Below, piece after piece: positions 25,824 through 36,665 of a stretch of DNA of 64,000 bases. The stretch comes from Clusia tigrina. Lineage: Eukaryota; Arthropoda; Insecta; Diptera; Clusiidae. Positions within the stretch are counted from its first letter, which is position 1. Each line of letters opens with the position of its first letter. The stretch lies in the NCBI GenBank assembly GCA_920105625.2, contig OV050032.1:96084542-96148541 (forward strand), read 5' to 3'. The position numbers were made by a program, and so were the translations under genes. The notes under the pieces are model-generated. The model made no database searches. It was not told the DNA's origin and was given only the letters and a program-made list of their open reading frames with translations.

Positions 25824-26410
25824 CGTCCTACACCTATCAAAGTTTGCAACATACAAATGTTTGTAACTTTTTACTGGAGCGTCATAAAACCTTTAAATTT
25901 TGTAACAATAAATTACTCGAGCCTCTTGTCAATTTAAGTTATCGCTCAAAGCTATGCTACCCTTGAGTCCCAAATCAAACACTGATAAAACTTCAAACGC
26001 CCCTAACTTTTATACGGTACGTCCTACACCTATCAAAGTTTGCAACATACAAATGTTTGTAACTTTTTACTGGAGCGTCATAAAACCTTGAAATTTTGTA
26101 ACAATAAAGTACTCGAGCATCTTGTCAATTTAAGCTATCGCTCAAAGCTATGCTACCCTTGAGTCCCAAATCAAACACTGATAAAACTTCAAACGCCCCT
26201 AACTTCTATACGGTACGTCCTACACCTATCAAAGTTTGCAACATACAAATGCTTGTAACTTTTTCTGGAGCGTCATAAAATCTTGAAATTTTGTAACAAT
26301 AAAGTACTCGAGCATCTTGTTAATTTAAGCTATCGGTCAAAGCTATGCTACCCTTGAGTCCCAAATCAAACACTGATAAAACATCAAATGGCCCTAACTT
26401 CTATACGGTA
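25824..26410 (+). repeat. 587-bp three-monomer repeat, copy 2
   Basis: Direct tandem copy of 25,237-25,823 in the same phase. It is followed by a subtype G monomer at 26,411. It lacks the two private variants of copy 1. Confidence 0.85.
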
Positions 26411-26606
26411 CGTCCTACACCTATCAAAGTTTGCAACATACAAATGTTGGTAACTTTTTACTGGAGCGTCATAAAACCTTGAAATTTTGTAACAATAAAG
26501 TACTCGAGCCTCTTGTCAATTTAAGCCACCACTCAAAGCTATGCTACCCTTGAGTCCCAAATCAAACACTGATAAAACTTCAAATGGCCCTAACTTCTAT
26601 ACGGTA

Positions 26607-26942
26607 CGTCCTACACCTATCAAAGTTTGCAACATACAAATGCTTTTATCTTTTTACTGGAGCTTCATAAAACCTTGAAATTTTGTAACAATAAAGTACT
26701 CGAGCCTCTTGTCAATTTAAGCCATCGCTCAAAGCTATGCTACCCTTGAGTCCCAAATCAAACACTGATAAAACTTCAAATGCTTGTATCTTTTTACTGG
26801 AGCGTCATAACACCTTGAAATTTTATAACAATAAAGTACTCGAGCCTCTTGTCAATTTAAGACATCGCTCAAAGCTATGCTACCCTTGTGTCCCAAATCA
26901 AACACTGATAAAACTTCAAACGCCCCTAACTTTTTTACGGTA
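26607..26942 (+). repeat. Composite with 56-bp deletion (junction 26,777)
   Basis: Same structure. Private changes are 'cataacacc' near 26,810 and 'cttttttacgg' near 26,931. The left half has the 'gcttttatc' and 'gagcttcat' variants also seen near 11,906 and 15,712. Confidence 0.95.
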
Positions 26943-28501
26943 CGTCCTACACCTATCAAAGTTTGCAACATACAAATGCTTGTATCTTTTTACTGGAGCG
27001 TCATAAAACCTTGAAATTTTGTAACAATAAAGTACTCGAGCCTCTTGTCAATTTAAGCCATCGCTCAAAGCTATGCTACCCTTGAGTCCCAAATCAAACA
27101 CTGATAAAACTTCAAACGCCCCTAACTTCTTTACGGTACGTCCTACACCTATCAAAGTTTGCAACATACAAATGCTTGTATCTTTTTACTGGAGCGTCAT
27201 AAAACCTTGAAATTTTGTTACAATAAAGTACTCGAGCCTCTTGTCAATTTAAGGTATCGCTCAAAACTATGCTACCCTAGAGTCCCAAATCAAACACTGA
27301 TAAAACTTCAAACGCCCCTAACTTCTATACGGTACGTCCTACACCTATCAAAGTCTGCAACATACAAATGCTTGTATCTTTTTACTGGAGCGTCATAAGA
27401 CCTAGAAATTTTGTAACAATAAAGTACTGGAGCCTCTTGTCAATTTAAGCCATCGCTCAGAGCTATGCTACCCTAGAGTCCCAAATCAAACACTGATAAA
27501 ACTTCAAACGCCCCTAACTTCTATACGGTACGTCCTACACCTATCAAAGTCTGCAACATACAAATGCTTGTATCTTTTTACTGGAGCGTCATAAGACCTA
27601 GAAATTTTGTAACAATAAAGTACTGGAGCCTCTTGTCAATTTAAGCCATCGCTCAAAGCTATGCTACCCTAGAGTCCCAAATCAAACACAGATAAAACTT
27701 CAAATGGCCCTAACTTCTATACGGTACGTCCTACACCTATCAAAGTTTGCAACATACAAATGTTTGTAACTTTTTACTGGAGCGTCATAAAACCTTGAAA
27801 TTTTGTAACAATAAAGTACTCGAGCATCTTGTCAATTTAAGCTATCGCTCAAAGCTATGCTACCCTTGAGTCCCAAATCAAACACTAATAAAACTTCAAA
27901 CGCCCCTAACTTCTATACGGTACGTCCTACACCTATCAAAGTTTGCAACATACAAGTGCTTGTAACTTTTTCTGGAGCGTCATAAAATCTTGAAATTTTG
28001 TAACAATAAAGTACTCGAGCATCTTGTCAATTTAAGCTATCGCTCAAAGCTATGCTACCCTTGAGTCCCAAATCAAACACTGATAAAACTTCAAACGCCC
28101 CTAACTTCTATACGGTACGTCCCACACCTATCAAAGTTTGCAACATACAAATGCTTGTAACTTTTTACTGGAGCGTCATAAAACCTTGAAATTTTGTAAC
28201 AATAAAGTACTCGAGCATCTTGTCAATTTAAGCTATCGCTCAAAGCTATGCTACCCTTGAGTCCCAAATCAAACACTGATAAAACTTCAAACGCCCCTAA
28301 CTTTTATACGGTACGTCCTACACCTATCAAAGTTTGCAACATACAAATGTTTGTAACTTTTTACTGGAGCGTCATAAAACCTTTAAATTTTGTAACAATA
28401 AATTACTCGAGCCTCTTGTCAATTTAAGTTATCGCTCAAAGCTATGCTACCCTTGAGTCCCAAATCAAACACTGATAAAACTTCAAACGCCCCTAACTTT
28501 T

Positions 28502-30796
28502 ATACGGTACGTCCTACACCTATCAAAGTTTGCAACATACAAATGTTTGTAACTTTTTACTGGAGCGTCATAAAACCTTGAAATTTTGTAACAATAAAGT
28601 ACTCGAGCATCTTGTCAATTTAAGCTATCGCTCAAAGCTATGCTACCCTTGAGTCCCAAATCAAACACTGATAAAACTTCAAACGCCCCTAACTTCTATA
28701 CGGTACGTCCTACACCTATCAAAGTTTGCAACATACAAATGCTTGTAACTTTTTCTGGAGCGTCATAAAATCTTGAAATTTTGTAACAATAAAGTATTCG
28801 AGCATCTTGTTAATTTAAGCTATCGGTCAAAGCTATGCTACCCTTGAGTCCCAAATCAAACACTGATAAAACATCAAATGGCCCTAACTTCTATACGGTA
28901 CGTCCTACACCTATCAAAGTTTGCAACATACAAATGTTGGTAACTTTTTACTGGAGCGTCATAAAACCTTGAAATTTTGTAACAATAAAGTACTCGAGCC
29001 TCTTGTCAATTTAAGCCACCACTCAAAGCTATGCTACCCTTGAGTTCCAAATCAAACACTGATAAAACTTCAAATGGCCCTAACTTCTATACGGTACGTC
29101 CTACACCTATCAAAGTTTGCAACATACAAATGCTTGTATCTTTTTACTGGAGCGTCATAAAACCTTGAAATTTTGTAACAATAAAGTACTCGAGCCTCTT
29201 GTCAATTTAAGCCATCGCTCAAAGCTATGCTACCCTTGAGTCCCAAATCAAACACTGATAAAACTTCAAACGCCCCTAACTTCTTTACGGTACGTCCTAC
29301 ACCTATCAAAGTTTGCAACATACAAATGCTTGTATCTTTTTACTGGAGCGTCATAAAACCTTGAAATTTTGTTACAATAAAGTACTCGAGCCTCTTGTCA
29401 ATTTAAGGTATCGCTCAAAACTATGCTACCCTAGAGTCCCAAATCAAACACTGATAAAACTTCAAACGCCCCTAACTTCTATACGGTACGTCCTACACCT
29501 ATCAAAGTCTGCAACATACAAATGCTTGTATCTTTTTACTGGAGCGTCATAGGACCTAGAAATTTTGTAACAATAAAGTACTGGAGCCTCTTGTCAATTT
29601 AAGCCATCGCTCAAAGCTATGCTACCCTAGAGTCCCAAATCAAACACTGATAAAACTTCAAACGCCCCTAACTTCTATACGGTACGTCCTACACCTATCA
29701 AAGTCTGCAACATACAAATGCTTGTATCTTTTTACTGGAGCGTCATAAGACCTAGAAATTTTGTAACAATAAAGTACTGGAGCCTCTTGTCAATTTAAGC
29801 CATCGCTCAAAGCTATGCTACCCTAGAGTCCCAAATCAAACACAGATAAAACTTCAAATGGCCCTAACTTCTATACGGTACGTCCTACACCTATCAAAGT
29901 TTGCAGCATACAAATGCTTGTAACTTTTTACTGGAGCGTCATAAAACCTTGAAATTTGGTAACAATAAAGTACTCGAGCCTCTTGTCAATTTAAGTTATC
30001 GCTCAAAGCTATGCTACCCTTGAGTCCCAAATCAAACACTGATAAAACTTCAAACGCCCCTAACTTTTATACGGTACGTCCTACACCTATCAAAGTTTGC
30101 AACATACAAATGTTTGTAACTTTTTACTGGAGCGTCATAAAACCTTGAAATTTTGTAACAATAAAGTACTCGAGCATCTTGTAAATTTAAGCTATCGCTC
30201 AAAGCTATGCTACCCTTGAGTCCCAAATCAAACACTGATAAAACTTCAAACGCCCCTAACTTTTATACGGTACGTCCTACACCTATAAAAGTTTGCAACA
30301 TACAAATGTTTGTAACTTTTTACTGGAGCGTCATAAAACCTTTAAATTTTGTAACAATAAATTACTCGAGCCTCTTGTCAATTTAAGTTATCGCTCAAAG
30401 CTATGCTACCCTTGAGTCCCAAATCAAACACTGATAAAACTTCAAATGCTTGTATCTTTTTACTGGAGCGTCATAAAACCTTGAAATTTTATAACAATAA
30501 AGTACTCGAGCCTCTTGTCAATTTAAGACATCGCTCAAAGCTATGCTACCCTTGTGTCCCAAATCAAACACTGATAAAACTTCAAACGCCCCTAACTTCT
30601 TTACGGTACGTCCTACACCTATCAAAGTTTGCAACATACAAATGCTTGTATCTTTTTACTGGAGCGTCATAAAACCTTGAAATTTTGTAACAATAAAGTA
30701 CTCGAGCCTCTTGTCAATTTAAGCCATCACTCAAAGCTATGCTACCCTTGAGTCCCAAATCAAACACTGATAAAACTTCAAATGGCCCTAACTTCT
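28502..30796 (+). repeat. 2,295-bp higher-order repeat, copy 1
   Basis: Rare variants recur at exactly 2,295 bp: 'tattcgag' at 28,795 and 31,090, 'ataggacctag' near 29,551 and 31,846, 'tttggtaac' near 29,955 and 32,250, and the deletion junctions 30,443 and 32,738. The length fits 12 monomers: ten of 196, one of 195 and one of 140. The left edge is where 'aacttttatacgg' (about 28,498) becomes 'aacttctatacgg' in the equivalent position near 30,793. Confidence 0.88.
30273..30608 (+). repeat. Composite with 56-bp deletion (junction 30,443)
   Basis: Left half is subtype H with 'cctataaaagtttg' near 30,283, a change shared with its 2,295-bp partner. Confidence 0.95.
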
Positions 30797-33091
30797 ATAC
30801 GGTACGTCCTACACCTATCAAAGTTTGCAACATACAAATGTTTGTAACTTTTTACTGGAGCGTCATAAAACCTTGAAATTTTGTAACAATAAAGTACTCG
30901 AGCATCTTGTCAATTTAAGCTATCGCTCAAAGCTATGCTACCCTTGAGTCCCAAATCAAACACTGATAAAACTTCAAACGCCCCTAACTTCTATACGGTA
31001 CGTCCTACACCTATCAAAGTTTGCAACATACAAATGCTTGTAACTTTTTCTGGAGCGTCATAAAATCTTGAAATTTTGTAACAATAAAGTATTCGAGCAT
31101 CTTGTTAATTTAAGCTATCGGTCAAAGCTATGCTACCCTTGAGTCCCAAATCAAACACTGATAAAACATCAAATGGCCCTAACTTCTATACGGTACGTCC
31201 TACACCTATCAAAGTTTGCAACATACAAATGTTGGTAACTTTTTACTGGAGCGTCATAAAACCTTGAAATTTTGTAACAATAAAGTACTCGAGCCTCTTG
31301 TCAATTTAAGCCACCACTCAAAGCTATGCTACCCTTGAGTTCCAAATCAAACACTGATAAAACTTCAAATGGCCCTAACTTCTATACGGTACGTCCTACA
31401 CCTATCAAAGTTTGCAACATACAAATGCTTGTATCTTTTTACTGGAGCGTCATAAAACCTTGAAATTTTGTAACAATAAAGTACTCGAGCCTCTTGTCAA
31501 TTTAAGCCATCGCTCAAAGCTATGCTACCCTTGAGTCCCAAATCAAACACTGATAAAACTTCAAACGCCCCTAACTTCTTTACGGTACGTCCTACACCTA
31601 TCAAAGTTTGCAACATACAAATGCTTGTATCTTTTTACTGGAGCGTCATAAAACCTTGAAATTTTGTTACAATAAAGTACTCGAGCCTCTTGTCAATTTA
31701 AGGTATCGCTCAAAACTATGCTACCCTAGAGTCCCAAATCAAACACTGATAAAACTTCAAACGCCCCTAACTTCTATACGGTACGTCCTACACCTATCAA
31801 AGTCTGCAACATACAAATGCTTGTATCTTTTTACTGGAGCGTCATAGGACCTAGAAATTTTGTAACAATAAAGTACTGGAGCCTCTTGTCAATTTAAGCC
31901 ATCGCTCAAAGCTATGCTACCCTAGAGTCCCAAATCAAACACTGATAAAACTTCAAACGCCCCTAACTTCTATACGGTACGTCCTACACCTATCAAAGTC
32001 TGCAACATACAAATGCTTGTATCTTTTTACTGGAGCGTCATAAGACCTAGAAATTTTGTAACAATAAAGTACTGGAGCCTCTTGTCAATTTATGCCATCG
32101 CTCAAAGCTATGCTACCCTAGAGTCCCAAATCAAACACAGATAAAACTTCAAATGGCCCTAACTTCTATACGGTACGTCCTACACCTATCAAAGTTTGCA
32201 GCATACAAATGCTTGTAACTTTTTACTGGAGCGTCATAAAACCTTGAAATTTGGTAACAATAAAGTACTCGAGCCTCTTGTCAATTTAAGTTATCGCTCA
32301 AAGCTATGCTACCCTTGAGTCCCAAATCAAACACTGATAAAACTTCAAACGCCCCTAACTTCTATACGGTACGTCCTACACCTATCAAAGTTTGCAACAT
32401 ACAAATGTTTGTAACTTTTTACTGGAGCGTCATAAAACCTTGAAATTTTGTAACAATAAAGTACTCGAGCATCTTGTCAATTTAAGCTATCGCTCAAAGC
32501 TATGCTACCCTTGAGTCCCAAATCAAACACTGATAAAACTTCAAACGCCCCTAACTTTTATACGGTACGTCCTACACCTATAAAAGTTTGCAACATACAA
32601 ATGTTTGTAACTTTTTACTGGAGCGTCATAAAACCTTTAAATTTTGTAACAATAAATTACTCGAGCCTCTTGTCAATTTAAGTTATCGCTCAAAGCTATG
32701 CTACCCTTGAGTCCCAAATCAAACACTGATAAAACTTCAAATGCTTGTATCTTTTTACTGGAGCGTCATAAAACCTTGAAATTTTATAACAATAAAGTAC
32801 TCGAGCCTCTTGTCAATTTAAGACATCGCTCAAAGCTATGCTACCCTTGTGTCCCAAATCAAACACTGATAAAACTTCAAACGCCCCTAACTTCTTTACG
32901 GTACGTCCTACACCTATCAAAGTTTGCAACATACAAATGCTTGTATCTTTTTACTGGAGCGTCATAAAACCTTGAAATTTTGTAACAATAAAGTACTCGA
33001 GCCTCTTGTCAATTTAAGCCATCACTCAAAGCTATGCTACCCTTGAGTCCCAAATCAAACACTGATAAAACTTCAAATGGCCCTAACTTCT
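30797..33091 (+). repeat. 2,295-bp higher-order repeat, copy 2
   Basis: Tandem copy of 28,502-30,796. Differences noticed: 'aacttctatacgg' near 32,360 against 'aacttttatacgg' near 30,065, 'gtcaattt' near 32,476 against 'gtaaattt' near 30,182, and 'tttatgccatc' near 32,090 against 'tttaagccatc'. The right part overlaps the start of the 1,707-bp repeat, so the later amplification began inside this copy. Confidence 0.86.
32568..32903 (+). repeat. Composite with 56-bp deletion (junction 32,738)
   Basis: Partner of 30,273-30,608 in the 2,295-bp duplication and also the first of three in the 1,707-bp series. Confidence 0.95.
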
Positions 33092-34346
33092 ATACGGTAC
33101 ATCCTACACCTATCAAAGTTTACAACATACAAATGCTTGTATCTTTTTACTGGAGCGTCATAAAACCTTGAAATTTTGTAACAATAAAGTACTCGAGCCT
33201 CTTGTCAATTTAAGCCATCGCTCAAAGCTATGCTACCCTTGAGTCCCAAATCAAAAACTGATAAAACTTCAAACGCCCCTAACTTCTTTACGGTACGTCC
33301 TACACCTATCAAAGTCTGCAACATACAAATGCTTGTATCTTTTTACTGGAGCGTCATAAGACCTAGAAATTTTGTAACAATAAAGTACTGGAGCCTCTTG
33401 TCAATTTAAGCCATCGCTCAAAGCTATGCTACCCTAGAGTCCCAAATCAAACACAGATAAAACTTCAAATGGCCCTAACTTCTATACGGTACGTCCTACA
33501 CCTATCAACGTTTGCAGCATGCAAATGCTTGTAACTTTTTACTGGAGCGTCATAAAACCTTGAAATTTTGTAACAATAAAGTACTCGAGCCTCTTGTCAA
33601 TTTAAGTTATCGCTCAAAGCTATGCTACCCTTGAGTCCCAAATCAAACACTGATAAAACTTCAAACGCCCCTAACTTTTATACGGTACGTCCTACACCTA
33701 TCAAAGTTTGCAACATACAAATGTTTATAACTTTTTACTGGAGCGTCATAAAACCTTGAAATTTTGTAACAATAAAGTACTCGAGCATCTTGTCAATTTA
33801 AGCTATCGCTCAAAGCTATGCTACCCTTGAGTCCCAAATCAAACACTAATAAAACTTCAAACGCCCCTAACTTCTATACGGTACGTCCTACACCTATCAA
33901 AGTTTGCAACATACAAGTGCTTGTAACTTTTTCTGGAGCGTCATAAAATCTTGAAATTTTGTAACAATAAAGTACTCGAGCATCTTGTCAATTTAAGCTA
34001 TCGCTCAAAGCTATGCTACCCTTGAGTCCCAAATCAAACACTGATAAAACTTCAAACGCCCCTAACTTCTATACGGTACGTCCTACACCTATCAAAGTTT
34101 GCAACATACAAATGCTTGTAACTTTTTACTGGAGCGTCATAAAACCTTGAAATTTTGTAACAATAAAGTACTCGAGCATCTTGTCAATTTAAGCTATCGC
34201 TCAAAGCTATGCTACCCTTGAGTCCCAAATCAAACACTGATAAAACTTCAAACGCCCCTAACTTTTATACGGTACGTCCTACACCTATCAAAGTTTGCAA
34301 CATACAAATGTTTGTAACTTTTTACTGGAGCGTCATAAAACCTATA
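32640..34346 (+). repeat. 1,707-bp higher-order repeat, copy 1
   Basis: Deletion junctions at 32,738, 34,445 and 36,152 are spaced 1,707 bp. The length fits nine monomers: seven of 196, one of 195 and one of 140. Shared rare variants with copy 2 are 'tcaaaaactg' near 33,252 and 34,959, 'cagcatgcaaatg' near 33,516 and 35,223, and 'aaatgtttataac' near 33,720 and 35,427. Confidence 0.88.
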
Positions 34347-34610
34347 AATTTTGTAACAATAAATTACTCGAGCCTCTTGTCAATTTAAGTTATCGCTCAA
34401 AGCTATGCTACCCTTGAGTCCCAAATCAAACACTGATAAAACTTCAAATGCTTGTATCTTTTTACTGGAGCGTCATAAAACCTTGAAATTTTATAACAAT
34501 AAAGTACTCGAGCCTCTTGTCAATTTAAGACATCGCTCAAAGCCATGCTACCCTTGTGTCCCAAATCAAACACTGATAAAACTTCAAACGCCCCTAACTT
34601 CTTTACGGTA
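34275..34610 (+). repeat. Composite with 56-bp deletion (junction 34,445)
   Basis: Second of the 1,707-bp series. It has 'cctataaatttt' in the H half and 'aagccatgc' in the right half, both shared with the third copy. Confidence 0.95.
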
Positions 34611-36053
34611 CGTCCTACACCTATCAAAGTTTGCAACATACAAATGCTTGTATCTTTTTACTGGAGCGTCATAAAACCTTGAAATTTTGTAACAATAAAG
34701 TACTCGAGCCTCTTGTCAATTTAAGCCATCACTCAAAGCTATGCTACCCTTGAGTCCCAAATCAAACACTGATAAAACTTCAAATGGCCCTAACTTCTAT
34801 ACGGTACGTATTACACCTATCAAAGTTTACAACATACAAATGCTTGTATCTTTTTACTGGAGCGTCATAAAACCTTGAAATTTTGTAACAATAAAGTACT
34901 CGAGCCTCTTGTCAATTTAAGCCATCGCTCAAAGCTATGCTACCCTTGAGTCCCAAATCAAAAACTGATAAAACTTCAAACGCCCCTAACTTCTTTACGG
35001 TACGTCCTACACCTATCAAAGTCTGCAACATACAAATGCTTGTATCTTTTTACTGGAGCGTCATAAGACCTAGAAATTTTGTAACAATAAAGTACTGGAG
35101 CCTCTTGTCAATTTAAGCCATCGCTCAAAGCTATGCTACCCTAGAGTCCCAAATCAAACACAGATAAAACTTCAAATGGCCCTAACTTCTATACGGTACG
35201 TCCTACACCTATCAAAGTTTGCAGCATGCAAATGCTTGTAACTTTTTACTGGAGCGTCATAAAACCTTGAAATTTTGTAACAATAAAGTACTCGAGCCTC
35301 TTGTCAATTTAAGTTATCGCTCAAAGCTATGCTACCCTTGAGTCCCAAATCAAACACTGATAAAACTTCAAACGCCCCTAACTTTTATACGGTACGTCCT
35401 ACACCTATCAAAGTTTGCAACATACAAATGTTTATAACTTTTTACTGGAGCGTCATAAAACCTTGAAATTTTGTAACAATAAAGTACTCGAGCATCTTGT
35501 CAATTTAAGCTATCGCTCAAAGCTATGCTACCCTTGAGTCCCAAATCAAACACTAATAAAACTTCAAACGCCCCTAACTTCTATACGGTACGTCCTACAC
35601 CTATCAAAGTTTGCAACATACAAGTGCTTGTAACTTTTTCTGGAGCGTCATAAAATCTTGAAATTTTGTAACAATAAAGTACTCGAGCATCTTGTCAATT
35701 TAAGCTATCGCTCAAAGCTATGCTACCCTTGAGTCCCAAATCAAACACTGATAAAACTTCAAACGCCCCTAACTTCTATACGGTACGTCCTACACCTATC
35801 AAAGTTTGCAACATACAAATGCTTGTAACTTTTTACTGGAGCGTCATAAAACCTTGAAATTTTGTAACAATAAAGTACTCGAGCATCTTGTCAATTTAAG
35901 CTATCGCTCAAAGCTATGCTACCCTTGAGTCCCAAATCAAACACTGATAAAACTTCAAACGCCCCTAACTTTTATACGGTACGTCCTACACCTATCAAAG
36001 TTTGCAACATACAAATGTTTGTAACTTTTTACTGGAGCGTCATAAAACCTATA
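34347..36053 (+). repeat. 1,707-bp higher-order repeat, copy 2
   Basis: Shares 'tcaaagccatgc' near 34,540 and 'ggtacgtattacacc' near 34,803 with copy 3 but not with copy 1, so copies 2 and 3 are the closest pair. This supports stepwise tandem growth to the right. Confidence 0.88.
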
Positions 36054-36317
36054 AATTTTGTAACAATAAATTACTCGAGCCTCTTGTCAATTTAAGTTAT
36101 CGCTCAAAGCTATGCTACCCTTGAGTCCCAAATCAAACACTGATAAAACTTCAAATGCTTGTATCTTTTTACTGGAGCGTCATAAAACCTTGAAATTTTG
36201 TAACAATAAAGTACTCGAGCCTCTTGTCAATTTAAGACATCGCTCAAAGCCATGCTACCCTTGTGTCCCAAATCAAACACTGATAAAACTTCAAACGCCC
36301 CTAACTTCTTTACGGTA
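35982..36317 (+). repeat. Composite with 56-bp deletion (junction 36,152), last in the window
   Basis: Third of the 1,707-bp series and the last deletion copy before the window end. It reads 'ttttgtaacaat' where the lineage has 'ttttataacaat'. Confidence 0.95.
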
Positions 36318-36665
36318 CGTCCTACACCTATCAAAGTTTGCAACATACAAATGCTTGTATCTTTTTACTGGAGCGTCATAAAACCTTGAAATTTTGTAAC
36401 AATAAAGTACTCGAGCCTCTTGTCAATTTAAGCCATCACTCAAAGCTATGCTACCCTTGAGTCCCAAATCAAACACTGATAAAACTTCAAATGGCCCTAA
36501 CTTCTATACGGTACGTATTACACCTATCAAAGTTTACAACATACAAATGCTTGTATCTTTTTACTGGAGCGTCATAAAACCTTGAAATTTTGTAACAATA
36601 AAGTACTCGAGCCTCTTGTCAATTTAAGCCATCGCTCAAAGCTATGCTACCCTTGAGTCCCAAAT
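36054..36665 (+). repeat. 1,707-bp higher-order repeat, partial copy 3
   Basis: Matches the start of copy 2, including 'aagccatgc' and 'gtattacacc' (36,510). It departs where copy 2 has 'tcaaaaactg' and 'agtctgcaac' but this copy has 'tcaaacactg' and then a subtype E monomer. In this copy the deletion-bearing unit reads 'gtaacaat' near 36,200 where the other deletion copies read 'ataacaat', a likely gene-conversion or point change. Confidence 0.82.

Noticed and set aside
34336..34350. TATA-like 'cctataaatttt' as a promoter, also near 36,050
   Set aside because: A one-base variant of the H marker 'cctttaaatttt' in two sister copies, with no transcribed unit downstream.
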